Shown here: one piece after another, positions 38,214 to 46,531 of the stretch
How the letters are laid out: each line of letters begins with the position of its first letter
How positions within the stretch are numbered: position 1 is the stretch's first letter
From: Alloprevotella sp. oral taxon 473 str. F0040
Lineage (GTDB): Bacteria; Bacteroidota; Bacteroidia; Bacteroidales; Bacteroidaceae
Direction of reading: 5' to 3'
Assembly: GCF_000318095.2 (NCBI RefSeq)
Contig: NZ_KB290717.1
Coordinates: 10,011-74,010 of the forward strand
DNA length: 64,000 nt
Position numbers and translations under genes: made by a program
The notes under the pieces: model-generated
Seen by the model: the letters and a program-made list of their open reading frames with translations, nothing else
What the model was told of the DNA's origin: nothing
Databases searched by the model: none

Positions 38214-38757
38214 CTATGATTTCAGCTCCAAAAGGTGTGAGAATACTCTCGGGATGAAACTGCACGCCACGGAGGTTTAGGTGGCGATGTCGAAAAGCCA
38301 TGATGGTTCCATCTTCGGCACGTGCTGTTACTTCTAAAATCTCCGGCAGAGGTTCGCTGACAGACCAAGAATGGTAGCGACCCACTGAAATTTCATCTGG
38401 AAGATTAGCCCACAAACCATCGTCTGTGAGGAGATGGCAGCGGCTTTCTATGCCGTGCAGTGGTTGTTCATGTTGAAATAGCGTGCCGCCATAGCATTGG
38501 CCAATGGCTTGATGACCCAGACAGACACCTAATATGGGGATTTGTCCTGCGGCACGACGAATGAGGGGCAGCAAATCGCCTGCTTCTTCTGGTAAACCTG
38601 GACCAGGAGACAGCAGCAGATGGGAGTAATCTGAGAAATCTACTTGCGCCACTTTATCATTGCGCAATATAGTGACTTCTGCCCCCAACCCTTGCACCAA
38701 ATGTGCAAGGTTGTGGACAAATGAGTCGTAATTATCAATGAGCAAAACGTGCTGCAT
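38191..38757 (-). CDS. trpG: Anthranilate or aminodeoxychorismate synthase, glutamine amidotransferase subunit
   Basis: 188 residues, class I glutamine amidotransferase. The triad is visible: Cys79 in GVCLGHQAIG, His168 and Glu170 in QFHPESIL. DNYDSFVHNL at the start and LSPGPGLPEEAG mark the TrpG/PabA group. It passes ammonia to TrpE (tryptophan) or PabB (folate); the two roles cannot be told apart here and one protein may serve both. It follows trpB by 59 bases where trpE would be expected, and nothing of the trp pathway follows it. With folA, thyA and folC present, a PabA role is plausible. Confidence 0.85.
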   Translation of the reverse strand: MQHVLLIDNYDSFVHNLAHLVQGLGAEVTILRNDKVAQVDFSDYSHLLLSPGPGLPEEAGDLLPLIRRAAGQIPILGVCLGHQAIGQCYGGTLFQHEQPLHGIESRCHLLTDDGLWANLPDEISVGRYHSWSVSEPLPEILEVTARAEDGTIMAFRHRHLNLRGVQFHPESILTPFGAEIIDNWLSLS

Positions 38758-38816
38758 GTCAAAGTTGTAAGAGGTGAAGTGAAAGAAGTGAGCGAGACAA
38801 ACAGGGAAGGATGGTT

Positions 38817-40013
38817 TTATTCTCTCAAAATCTCGGCTTTATGTGCCAAATAGGTGGAGATGTCTTTGTCGCCACGACCGCTCACGTTGATGACCACCAC
38901 GTCTTCAGGCTGAAACTTCAGTCGGGCGAGAAGTGCCAAAGCATGGCTACTTTCGAGAGCTGGGATGATGCCTTCCAAACGTGTGAGTTCAAAGGCGGCA
39001 CGAAGGGCTTCATCATCGTTGATGGCCAATACTTCTGCTCGATTTTGGTGCGCCAAATGAGAGATGAGCGGTCCAATGCCGGGATAGTCCAGACCTGCCG
39101 AAATGGAGTAGGGCTCTTGCACTTCACCTTCGGGAGTTTGCATGACCAGTGTGCGACTACCATGCAACACTCCTTCCGAACCAATGTTGATAGTAGCGGC
39201 TGTGGCACCACTATCTTTTCCAAGTCCGCCAGCTTCTGCCAATACGAGTTGCACTTTCTGGTCATCGAGATAGTGATACATGGCTCCAGCAGCATTAGAA
39301 CCTCCACCGATGCACGCCATTAGATAGTCGGGATAGTCGCGACCTTCCTTTTCCATAAGTTGCCCTTTGATTTCTTTGCTGATGACACTCTGCAGACGAG
39401 CCACCATATCGGGATAAGGATGAGGCCCCACGGCAGAACCGATTAGGTAGAACGTATCTTCTGGACTTTCACACCATGCCATCAAGGCTTCGTTTACGGC
39501 ATCTTTCAACGTTTTGTTGCCGCTCTCTGCTGGAATCACTGTGGCCCCGAGCATGCGCATGCGTTCTACATTGACATGCTGGCGTTCTACGTCGAGCGCA
39601 CCCATGTAGATGCTGCATTCCATGCCCATGAGAGCGCAAGCCGTAGCTGTGGCAGCGCCATGTTGTCCAGCACCAGTTTCTGCAATGATGCGTTTCTTGC
39701 CCATACGTTTGGCGAGCAAGATTTGCCCCAAGGCATTGTTGATTTTGTGCGCCCCAGTGTGGTTGAGGTCTTCGCGTTTAAGATAAATCTTTGCGCCATA
39801 TTTCTCACTGAGACGACGAGCATAATAGAGGGGACTCGGGCGTCCCACATAATCTCTCAAGAGTTCGTGAAACTCGCGTTGGAAGTCTTCGCTTTCGATG
39901 ATGGAAATATAGGCTTCTTGCAGGGCTTGTATGTTGGGTAGCAAGACATCGGGCACGAAGGCACCGCCAAATTTGCCATAAAAACCTTTAGAATCAATAA
40001 GGAAAGAAGTCAT
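38817..40013 (-). CDS. trpB: Tryptophan synthase beta chain
   Basis: 398 residues, canonical TrpB1 type, PLP-dependent. The PLP lysine is Lys90 in HTGAHKINNALGQ; ETGAGQHGAATA holds the active-site Glu, GGGSNAAG binds the PLP phosphate and GRGDKD closes the site. It joins indole with serine to make tryptophan. No trpA is in the window, so it may work on scavenged indole or with a distant TrpA. It is first in a two-gene operon under an attenuator (leader at 40175-40237). Confidence 0.94.
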   Translation of the reverse strand: MTSFLIDSKGFYGKFGGAFVPDVLLPNIQALQEAYISIIESEDFQREFHELLRDYVGRPSPLYYARRLSEKYGAKIYLKREDLNHTGAHKINNALGQILLAKRMGKKRIIAETGAGQHGAATATACALMGMECSIYMGALDVERQHVNVERMRMLGATVIPAESGNKTLKDAVNEALMAWCESPEDTFYLIGSAVGPHPYPDMVARLQSVISKEIKGQLMEKEGRDYPDYLMACIGGGSNAAGAMYHYLDDQKVQLVLAEAGGLGKDSGATAATINIGSEGVLHGSRTLVMQTPEGEVQEPYSISAGLDYPGIGPLISHLAHQNRAEVLAINDDEALRAAFELTRLEGIIPALESSHALALLARLKFQPEDVVVINVSGRGDKDISTYLAHKAEILRE

Positions 40014-40089
40014 AAGTCGTCGTTGTTGAAGAGATAAATGATACTCGGAAAGTAGGGGGCAACAGTTGACGTCGGGACTGTCGCGCGCA

Positions 40090-40184
40090 ACTCACGACAA
40101 AAAAGGCTTGCCGTGAGTAACGACAAGCCTCAATATTCCGTAGATGATGAACGAACAATTAGGGTGTGCGATGTCTAACTCACG
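40090..40184 (-). promoter_or_regulatory. Candidate antiterminator pairing segments in the trp leader
   Basis: CGTGAGT just before the leader stop codon (40178-40184, minus) is the exact complement of ACTCACG in the terminator loop and base (40112-40118). A second CGTGAGT follows the terminator (40090-40096). Pairing of the first with the loop would disturb the terminator when a ribosome stalls at the Trp codons. This is inference from complementarity. Confidence 0.5.
40099..40130 (-). terminator. Attenuator terminator of the trpB operon
   Basis: Stem AGGCTTG/CAAGCCT (minus strand, 40130-40124 with 40110-40104), 13-base loop, then six T (40104-40099). It lies 45 bases after the leader stop codon and 86 bases before trpB. 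Confidence 0.82.
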
Positions 40185-40237
40185 ATATTACTATCTTGAG
40201 TGCGCCACCAACCCTTAATGTTGTTTTGTTGCATCAT
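40175..40237 (-). CDS. trpL: trp operon leader peptide with tandem Trp codons
   Basis: A 20-codon frame, too short for routine gene calling. It starts ATG ATG and carries two adjacent Trp codons (TGG TGG, codons 10-11, 40205-40210) followed by nine more codons and TAG. It starts about 30 bases after a predicted transcription start and is followed by an intrinsic terminator ahead of trpB. Trp makes up about 1 percent of residues, so two in 20 next to a trp gene is strong evidence of ribosome-mediated attenuation. At low charged tRNA-Trp the ribosome should stall at codons 10-11 and let trpB be transcribed. Confidence 0.8.
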   Translation of the reverse strand: MMQQNNIKGWWRTQDSNIVS

Positions 40238-40270
40238 TGTTGTTTACGATTGAATTGTGATTTGGTTTTG

Positions 40271-40302
40271 CAAATGTAATGCAAAATGGCGAAAAAGCCA
40301 AG
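40271..40302 (-). promoter_or_regulatory. Promoter of the trpL-trpB-trpG operon
   Basis: On the minus strand CTTG (one change from TTTG) at 40302-40299, 20-base spacer, TACATTTG at 40278-40271. Transcription should start near 40265. Confidence 0.6.
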
Positions 40303-40357
40303 ATTCTCTGAACTTTTTTGTCTAAAAAATGGGGCTACCCAGAGACAATAGGCGATA

Positions 40358-40888
40358 TTAGTGAGAATTTGCCGTTATTTTATCCATGTATGTCATGGCG
40401 AGAGCAGAGATGATAAAGACAAGGTGAATGGCTATTTGCGCTGCTATGTGCTTGGGTTCTACGTCGTGGCGCACGAAACTTTCGAGGAGATGTACGGCAC
40501 TGATGCTAATGAGCGATACCAGGAGCTTAATCTTGAGCGAATTAGCAGACAGGTTGCCTAGATGACCAAATTGTTCACCATCTTTGTCGCGTTCGGAAAT
40601 GCTTAGATGGCTGACAAAGGTCCAATATCCTCCCATGATGACCACGATGATAAGATTGAAAATCATGGACACGTCCACTAGTCCCAAGGTGATGAGGAGC
40701 ATATCCGCTTCGTGTAAGGAGCTGATGTGGACAATGTGGTCAAACACTTCGCAACAAAAGACATAGGAATAGAGTAGCATCACCACAATGAGACCAAGAT
40801 AAATAGGCACTTGAATCCATCGAGCGTTGTAGATAATCCATTCGATGGTGTTTTCGACACGTTTGAAAGCAGAGATAGGTTTACCCAT
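40358..40888 (-). CDS. UPF0114 (YqhA-like) membrane protein
   Basis: 176 residues with four hydrophobic segments. The stretch ESFVRHDV-free core, notably ENTIEWIIYNARWIQVPIYLGL and VDVSMIFNLIIVVIMGGYWTF, is typical of the UPF0114/TIGR00645 family. Function not established. It stands alone; its stop lies 56 bases upstream of the trp promoter on the same strand. Confidence 0.8.
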   Translation of the reverse strand: MGKPISAFKRVENTIEWIIYNARWIQVPIYLGLIVVMLLYSYVFCCEVFDHIVHISSLHEADMLLITLGLVDVSMIFNLIIVVIMGGYWTFVSHLSISERDKDGEQFGHLGNLSANSLKIKLLVSLISISAVHLLESFVRHDVEPKHIAAQIAIHLVFIISALAMTYMDKITANSH

Positions 40889-41055
40889 ATAGCAAAATAA
40901 GACTAAGAAACAGAGGTTTTAGCTAACGATGTGCGCTTGATACCGTGCATAAGATACGATGCCAAGCTAACAATAATCGATGGTTGTGCAAAAACAAGGC
41001 TTCGCAATGTCGGTACTGCGAGAGTCGAGGGGGACATTACGAAGCAAAGTGTCGG

Positions 41056-41607
41056 TTACTCCACAGATTTCAGAGAAATTCTGAAGATGAGAGTAGAGTA
41101 GGGAGGAATGTTGCCCGTGCCATTAGCACCATAACCCAGATACTGTGGGATATATACTTCCCATTCATCTCCTACATGCATCGCTTTTAAGGCGATTTGC
41201 CAACCAGCAACGACACCGCTCACGGGAAAACTTGCGGGTTCTCCGCGTTGGTAACTACTGTCGAAGATAGTGCCATCGATGAGTTTGCCTTCATAGTCCA
41301 CGGTCACCATACTCGTTGAAGTGGGCTGCGCACCATTTCCAGCGCGAAGCACCTTATAAAGGAGCCCACCACCGAGCGACTGTACCCCAGGCTCTTTGGC
41401 TTTCTGGGCTAGAAAGGTTTCTTCTTTTGCCATTTGGCGCGCTTCGATGCTATCGTTTTGTGCAGTAGCAGCGGCAGCGTCATGAGCTTTGTTCTGATTG
41501 GAGCAACTCGTGATTGTAGTTGCTGCGGTGAGCATAGCGCCAGCTAAAAGAAGATTACGGTTGAAGTGGAAGACGGATTGAGTCAAATGTGCAATGAATG
41601 TGAGCAT
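41056..41607 (-). CDS. FKBP-type peptidyl-prolyl isomerase, lipoprotein
   Basis: 183 residues. The N-terminal part holds a hydrophobic run ending TITSC, a likely lipoprotein signal with a long n-region (Cys about 35). The FKBP fold covers the last 110 residues: VTVDYEGKLIDGTIFDSSYQ, FPVSGVVAGWQIALKAMHVG, YIPQYLGYGANG and STLIFRISLKSV. It would speed proline isomerisation in the periplasm. It starts nine bases after the SemiSWEET stop, so both are on one transcript. Confidence 0.88.
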   Translation of the reverse strand: MLTFIAHLTQSVFHFNRNLLLAGAMLTAATTITSCSNQNKAHDAAAATAQNDSIEARQMAKEETFLAQKAKEPGVQSLGGGLLYKVLRAGNGAQPTSTSMVTVDYEGKLIDGTIFDSSYQRGEPASFPVSGVVAGWQIALKAMHVGDEWEVYIPQYLGYGANGTGNIPPYSTLIFRISLKSVE

Positions 41608-41616
41608 AATAAGAGT

Positions 41617-41877
41617 TTAGAATGCGGTGACAGCAGCTACGAGTCCGAAGATGATACCAGGAGCATTAGCGAGAGCTACGGGCCAATCGCGACGTTCTTT
41701 GAAAAGACCATAGCTGACCCAAATGATACAGTTGATGCATGCCATCAAAGGTTGAACCCAGTCACCTTTTTGTCCATTGAGGTTGTTGAGAATCGTGTTG
41801 ATGTAGAACACGTACATGAGAACTGCAGTAATGGTGCCAATGACACCCATCACTTTTTCAAATTTAGCTTTATCCAT
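41617..41877 (-). CDS. SemiSWEET-family sugar transporter
   Basis: 86 residues and three membrane segments, the size of bacterial SemiSWEETs, which work as dimers of three-helix bundles and pass sugars down their gradient. GVIGTITAVLMYVFYINTI, then PLMACINCIIWVSYGLFK and NAPGIIFGLVAAVTAF fit the family, including the Asn of the third helix. Substrate unknown. First gene of a two-gene unit with the FKBP lipoprotein, with a good promoter at 41968. Confidence 0.85.
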   Translation of the reverse strand: MDKAKFEKVMGVIGTITAVLMYVFYINTILNNLNGQKGDWVQPLMACINCIIWVSYGLFKERRDWPVALANAPGIIFGLVAAVTAF

Positions 41878-41967
41878 ACTTCTGTAAGTTTTGTGGTTTT
41901 GCGTAGGCTAAGTTGGGCGAGTAAAATTTGATAGAAGAAAGAGAGAAGATAGAGGTCTACTCACGTG

Positions 41968-41999
41968 CAAAAGTAATGGAAATCAGCAAGAACACCAAA
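41968..41999 (-). promoter_or_regulatory. Promoter of the SemiSWEET-FKBP operon
   Basis: Minus strand: TTTG at 41999-41996, 20-base spacer, TACTTTTG at 41975-41968; 90 bases before the start codon. Confidence 0.65.
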
Positions 42000-42155
42000 G
42001 GTTTAATGGCCTTTTCTGCACTGCCTTTTTCAAGAATCCTCATCTACTCCGATATTTCCTAGGACTTTAAATAATAAACTAGGAATGAATTCAGAGAAGG
42101 TGAGGAGTTCTATAATAAAAGTTTGATAAGTGAAAAGTTCCCAGGCAATTAAAGC

Positions 42156-43814
42156 TTATTTCTCATTCTTGCGAATTTCTACACGGCGGATTTTTCCGCT
42201 AATAGTCTTTGGCAAGGCATCAACAAACTCGATGAGACGAGGATACTTGTAGGGGGCTGTTACGTGTTTTACGTGCTGTTGTATCTCGCGCACAAGATCT
42301 GGACCTGCTTGCTCCTTATATTCAGGTGCAAGTACAATGGTGGCCTTCACAATCATGCCACGAATGTCATCGGGCACGCCAGTGATAGCACACTCTACCA
42401 CAGAAGGGTGAGTCATTACAGCACTTTCTACTTCAAAGGGACCGATGCGGTAGCCTGAACTCTTTATGATGTCATCGGTGCGCCCAACAAACCAGCAATA
42501 GCCTTCCTCGTCACGATAGGCCACATCGCACGTGTGGTATAGACCATCGTGCAAAACTTGACACGTCATCGCTTCGTCACGATAGTATCCTCGGAAAAGA
42601 CCGAGAGGGTGACTGCCATCTTCTGGCATGCGAATGACAATCTCTCCCTTTTCGCCAACTCCTGCTGAACTACCATCGGGGCGAATGATGTCCAGGTTGT
42701 AGAGCGGATTGGGAATACCCATTGAACCTGGGCGAGGTTCTACCCAAGGGAAGGTGACAATGAGCGGTGTAGTTTCTGTTTGTCCAAAGGCTTCGGTCAT
42801 CTTTAAACCTGTCCCTTTTTGGAAAGCCTCAAAGACTGAGGGGTTCAAAGCTTCTCCAGCAGTAGTAACATGTTCAAGTGAGGACAGATTGTAGGAAGAA
42901 AGATCTTCGCGCACCATGAAGCGATAGACCGTTGGGGGAGCACAAAACGAAGTGATGCTATATTCTTGAATAAGTTGCAGCATTTTAGCAGCATCAAAGC
43001 GTTCGTGGTCGTAGACAAAGATGGCAGCTCCGATGATCCACTGTCCATAGAGTTTGCCCCAAGCTACCTTAGCCCAGCCAGTATCTGCTACAGTGAGGTG
43101 CAAACTGTCTTCGTGCAGCTGCTGCCAATACTTGGCTGTAACGATATGTCCGAGGGGATAAGCGAAATTATGTGTCACCATCTTAGGGTTGCCTGTTGTA
43201 CCTGAGGTGAAATAGAGGAGCATGATATCGTCGTTCGTATTCACAGGAGCAGCGGGACGGATGAAAGGAGCGGCTTCTTGAAGGCCACGATGGAAATCGT
43301 GCCACCCTTCCTCTGGAGCATTAATAGCGATGCGATGTTTAACCGTGGGGCAAAGGGGCATCGCTGCATTCACTTTATCTTGCATATCATGCTCCTCGGT
43401 GCAAATAATAGCACAGATGTCAGCGGCATTGCAACGATACTCTATGTCTTTGGGAGTGAGTAAGTGGGTAGCGGGAATGGCTACTGCACCAATCTTGTGA
43501 AGGCCTAGAATAGCTACCCAAAATTCGTAGCGACGTTTGAGCATGAGCATCACCATATCTCCTCGTCCTATACCAATCGATAGGAAGAAGGAAGCGGCAG
43601 CATCTGAGAGTTGCTTCATCTCTCTAAAGGTAAAGTCATGGTGGTGACCATGTTCATTTACCCAGCAGAGGGCACGTTTGCTAGGAGCTTTGTTTGCCCA
43701 CTCATCAACGATGTCATAGGCAAAATTGAAGCATTGGGGAATATCTATGTGGAAACCATTGGCAAACTCTTCTGTGTTGGAGAAGTGTGATGTTTTGAGG
43801 TATTTTTCAATCAT
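42156..43814 (-). CDS. Acyl-CoA synthetase (AMP-forming), medium-chain type
   Basis: 552 residues of the ANL superfamily. The P-loop reads LLYFTSGTTGNPKMVTHN, then TEAFGQTETTPLIV, TCDVAYRDEEGYCWFVGRTDDIIKSSGYRIGPFEVE and the catalytic Lys in LPKTISGKIRR. It activates a carboxylic acid to its CoA thioester. The overall sequence is nearest to acetyl/medium-chain ACSM-like synthetases of Bacteroidetes; the true acid is not known. Single gene with a promoter about 240 bases upstream. Confidence 0.87.
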   Translation of the reverse strand: MIEKYLKTSHFSNTEEFANGFHIDIPQCFNFAYDIVDEWANKAPSKRALCWVNEHGHHHDFTFREMKQLSDAAASFFLSIGIGRGDMVMLMLKRRYEFWVAILGLHKIGAVAIPATHLLTPKDIEYRCNAADICAIICTEEHDMQDKVNAAMPLCPTVKHRIAINAPEEGWHDFHRGLQEAAPFIRPAAPVNTNDDIMLLYFTSGTTGNPKMVTHNFAYPLGHIVTAKYWQQLHEDSLHLTVADTGWAKVAWGKLYGQWIIGAAIFVYDHERFDAAKMLQLIQEYSITSFCAPPTVYRFMVREDLSSYNLSSLEHVTTAGEALNPSVFEAFQKGTGLKMTEAFGQTETTPLIVTFPWVEPRPGSMGIPNPLYNLDIIRPDGSSAGVGEKGEIVIRMPEDGSHPLGLFRGYYRDEAMTCQVLHDGLYHTCDVAYRDEEGYCWFVGRTDDIIKSSGYRIGPFEVESAVMTHPSVVECAITGVPDDIRGMIVKATIVLAPEYKEQAGPDLVREIQQHVKHVTAPYKYPRLIEFVDALPKTISGKIRRVEIRKNEK

Positions 43815-44153
43815 AGGGGTAGGAATAAAAAAGGCACTATCCTGGTAATCAACGAGGATATTGCCATGAATGTGTTCGGAATAATGAAAAACAAACGCTG
43901 TGATGCGTAGTGTTTAGTTGTGAGTTTTGCGTTGTTGCTAGTTATGAGTTGGCGTAGCATCGCCAGTCTGAGCTTACTTTTAGGGTAGAAATGTACCTCT
44001 ATAGTAGTTTAGTACTAGTTTCTGGAAACGTCCAGTAATGAGTTGCCTAGCAAAATTACGAACAAAATTAAGTTCGACCAAATGCTAGTTGATAAAAAGT
44101 TGAGTGGATAGTTGAGTTTAGAGCTACAGAGACAAAGAATATAACGAAACTTG
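43815..44153 (-). other. Leader region of the acyl-CoA synthetase gene
   Basis: Gene-free. The promoter at 44051-44082 leaves a leader of about 230 bases. I see no known riboswitch in it. Confidence 0.35.
44051..44082 (-). promoter_or_regulatory. Promoter of the acyl-CoA synthetase gene
   Basis: Minus strand: TTTG at 44082-44079, 20-base spacer, TAATTTTG at 44058-44051. A second TAATTTTG overlaps at 44070-44063. Confidence 0.6.
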
Positions 44154-44852
44154 TTACTCAAAAGCACGCCAGATGCTTAACCCTTGTGGATAAGGAGCTG
44201 TGACACTAATGAGTTGTTTCGATACTGGATGGACGAACTCGATGTGATGCGCGTGAAGACATATGCTACCATCGGGATTGGAGCGTGGCGCACCGTATTT
44301 CAAGTCTCCACGAATGGGAAAGCCTACAGCTGCCAACTGACAGCGAATCTGATGGTGGCGGCCTGTGTGGAGATTTACTTCTATGAGCTGAGTGTTGTCC
44401 CCGATTTTCTGTATCGTAGCATCAAGACTTGCGCGCTTGGCTCCCGAGACTTCGTGAAGGTGAGCATAGGCTTTGTTTTGTCGCTCATTGCGCGTGAGGA
44501 AATGTACAAGATTTGTGGGAGTTCCTAGGGCGAGAGGGGGTTGTCCACTACGAGCAAGTGGAGTTTTTGGAGTTATCGCATGGTAAGTCTTGTGTACTTG
44601 TCCAAGACGGAACATCTCGTTGAGGCGCGAAAGAGCTTTGGAAGTACGTGCGTATACGACAATACCGCTCACAGGGCGGTCGAGACGATGCACGGTACCC
44701 AAGAAAACATCACCAGGCTTTGCATATTTCTCTTTGATATAGGCCTTTACGGCATCTGCTAAGGTAGCATCCCCCGTTTTATCGCCTTGTACGATTTCGC
44801 CAGCGGATTTGTTTACTATGATAATATGATTGTCTTCGTAAAGTACTTCCAT
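44154..44852 (-). CDS. RluA-family pseudouridine synthase
   Basis: 232 residues from the ATG at 44852 (MEVLYEDNHIIIVNKSAGE), the normal start; the ATG at 44912 adds 20 unrelated residues. The catalytic Asp is in VHRLDRPVSGIVVYART; NLHTGRHHQIRCQLAAVGFPIRGD is the second signature. No S4 domain, so close to RluA/RluC-type rRNA or tRNA synthases; the target uridine is unknown. Confidence 0.88.
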   Translation of the reverse strand: MEVLYEDNHIIIVNKSAGEIVQGDKTGDATLADAVKAYIKEKYAKPGDVFLGTVHRLDRPVSGIVVYARTSKALSRLNEMFRLGQVHKTYHAITPKTPLARSGQPPLALGTPTNLVHFLTRNERQNKAYAHLHEVSGAKRASLDATIQKIGDNTQLIEVNLHTGRHHQIRCQLAAVGFPIRGDLKYGAPRSNPDGSICLHAHHIEFVHPVSKQLISVTAPYPQGLSIWRAFE

Positions 44853-44955
44853 GAATTTTGTTGCGCAGTCTGAGAGGTTAGAGGCTTGTAGAATGATCTT
44901 GTGCCTTTGCAAAGTGGGAATATTGCCTTGCCTTCAAGGTATAAACAGATAAGAT

Positions 44956-44990
44956 AGTGCCGAGTAGCTCCGAAGAAGCCACTCGGCACT
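44956..44990 (-). terminator. Hairpin after fabG
   Basis: Ten-base-pair perfect stem AGTGCCGAGT/ACTCGGCACT, 15-base loop. The following T content is poor (ATCTTATC). Confidence 0.6.
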
Positions 44991-45014
44991 AAGAATAACT
45001 AGGAGGTGATAAGA

Positions 45015-45761
45015 TTAAGTGTTCATACCACCGTCCACCTGGATCACTTGACCAGTGACATAGGAAGAAAGGTCAGATGCGAGGAATACAGCAACGTTGG
45101 CCACGTCTTCAGCTTGACCGCCACGGCGGAGAGGGATTTGCTTCATCCACTCCTTACGCACTTCATCTGAAAGTTGGTGAGTCATTGCAGTTTCGATGAA
45201 GCCAGGAGCAATGGCGTTGGCGCGAACACCGCGGCTACCCATTTCTTGAGCTACGCTCTTGGCAAGGGCTATCATACCAGCCTTAGAAGCTGCATAGTTA
45301 GCTTGACCTGCATTACCATGCACACCAACAACACTAGACATGTTGATGATAGAGCCGCCACGTTGACGCATCATGATGGGAAGACAAGCGTGTACGAAGT
45401 TGAACGCAGACTTCAAGTTTACGTTGATAACTGCATCCCATTGAGCTTCAGTCATGCGGAGCATCAAACCATCTTTGGTGATACCTGCATTGTTGACCAA
45501 GACGTCAATGGTGCCGAAATCTTCGTGAATCTTCTTCACAACTTCTGCTGTTTCTTCAAAGTTAGCTGCATTGCTGGCATAAGCCAAGCACTTTACACCC
45601 TTGGCTTCAATTTCTTTGCGAGTTTCTTCGCCGCTTTCGTCAATGACGAGGTCAGTGAATGCAATGTTTGCACCTTCTTCTGCAAACTTGAGAGCAAGAG
45701 CCTTACCAATACCACGAGCAGCACCAGTGATTATGGCTGTTTTTCCTGTTAAGAGTCCCAT
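45015..45761 (-). CDS. fabG: 3-oxoacyl-[acyl-carrier-protein] reductase FabG
   Basis: 248 residues, short-chain dehydrogenase. NADPH-binding GAARGIGKALA near 13, NNAG, and the catalytic set Ser (INMSSVVG), Tyr and Lys (YAASKAG). It carries the closing VTGQVIQVDGGMNT of FabG. It reduces 3-oxoacyl-ACP in fatty acid elongation. Directly after a TetR gene (35-base gap), a pairing seen often in Bacteroidetes, suggesting local control. Confidence 0.92.
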   Translation of the reverse strand: MGLLTGKTAIITGAARGIGKALALKFAEEGANIAFTDLVIDESGEETRKEIEAKGVKCLAYASNAANFEETAEVVKKIHEDFGTIDVLVNNAGITKDGLMLRMTEAQWDAVINVNLKSAFNFVHACLPIMMRQRGGSIINMSSVVGVHGNAGQANYAASKAGMIALAKSVAQEMGSRGVRANAIAPGFIETAMTHQLSDEVRKEWMKQIPLRRGGQAEDVANVAVFLASDLSSYVTGQVIQVDGGMNT

Positions 45762-45796
45762 ATTTAGATTGAATATTTATGGATATAATGATAATA

Positions 45797-46393
45797 CTAT
45801 TGTTGGGGTAGACTGACACCAAGCGCACGACTGATGAGTCGTTCCACCACTACTACACTTTCCTCCATGGAGAGGCCTTGTCCTAAACGGTCGAACATGA
45901 AAGGAACTTCGATGCCCTTTATGGCATAGTGGATGACGTCGGCAGTGAGATTGACATGGTCTAGCTTGAAAATTCCTTTGGCCACACCTTCTCGCAAGAT
46001 ACTACGTAGTGCATGAAGTTCTTCAAGGTCAAACTTGCGACGTACGCGTTCCACCTTGTGGATGTCACTAAAAAATTCCGCACGGAGCGATCCATTACGT
46101 TTAACCACATCTTCTATGAGATGAAGGTGGGTGTAAATAATCTTCACGATTTTCTCCTGTGGATCAATGGGGAGGTTCACCACTTTGTCCATCTCTTCTG
46201 ACAGATGCTCTAGTTCATCTTCGATAACCGCATAATAGATGTCTTCCTTACTGCTAAAGTAGGTGTACATCGTGCGTCGACCTTTTTGAGAAGCTTGAGC
46301 GATATCGTTCATCGTGATACCATCAAAGCCTTGTTTGGCAAAGAGTTCACGAGCAACGGTAATGAGTTTCTGGCGAGTTTTACTGATAGACAT
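45797..46393 (-). CDS. TetR-family transcriptional regulator
   Basis: 198 residues. The N-terminal helix-turn-helix is clear: ITVARELFAKQGFDGITMNDIAQ followed by RRTMYTYFSSKEDIYYAVI. The C-terminal ligand domain is of unknown type. Co-transcribed with fabG and thus likely to sense a lipid-related ligand; that is inference. A promoter match lies 27 bases upstream. Confidence 0.9.
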   Translation of the reverse strand: MSISKTRQKLITVARELFAKQGFDGITMNDIAQASQKGRRTMYTYFSSKEDIYYAVIEDELEHLSEEMDKVVNLPIDPQEKIVKIIYTHLHLIEDVVKRNGSLRAEFFSDIHKVERVRRKFDLEELHALRSILREGVAKGIFKLDHVNLTADVIHYAIKGIEVPFMFDRLGQGLSMEESVVVVERLISRALGVSLPQQ

Positions 46394-46419
46394 GGTTGAG
46401 TGTCAATGAAATTCTGCTG

Positions 46420-46452
46420 CAAAGTTACGCATTTTTTCTAGAAGTGTGCAAT
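46420..46452 (-). promoter_or_regulatory. Promoter of the TetR-fabG operon
   Basis: Minus strand: ATTG (one change from TTTG) at 46452-46449, 21-base spacer, TAACTTTG at 46427-46420. Confidence 0.5.
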
Positions 46453-46531
46453 TTTTGTTCTGTTTTTCCTCGATAGCGATAAATTCTTGTGTCCTATATA
46501 TCTGAGAGTTTAGTCTGTAAAATGGATGTCT

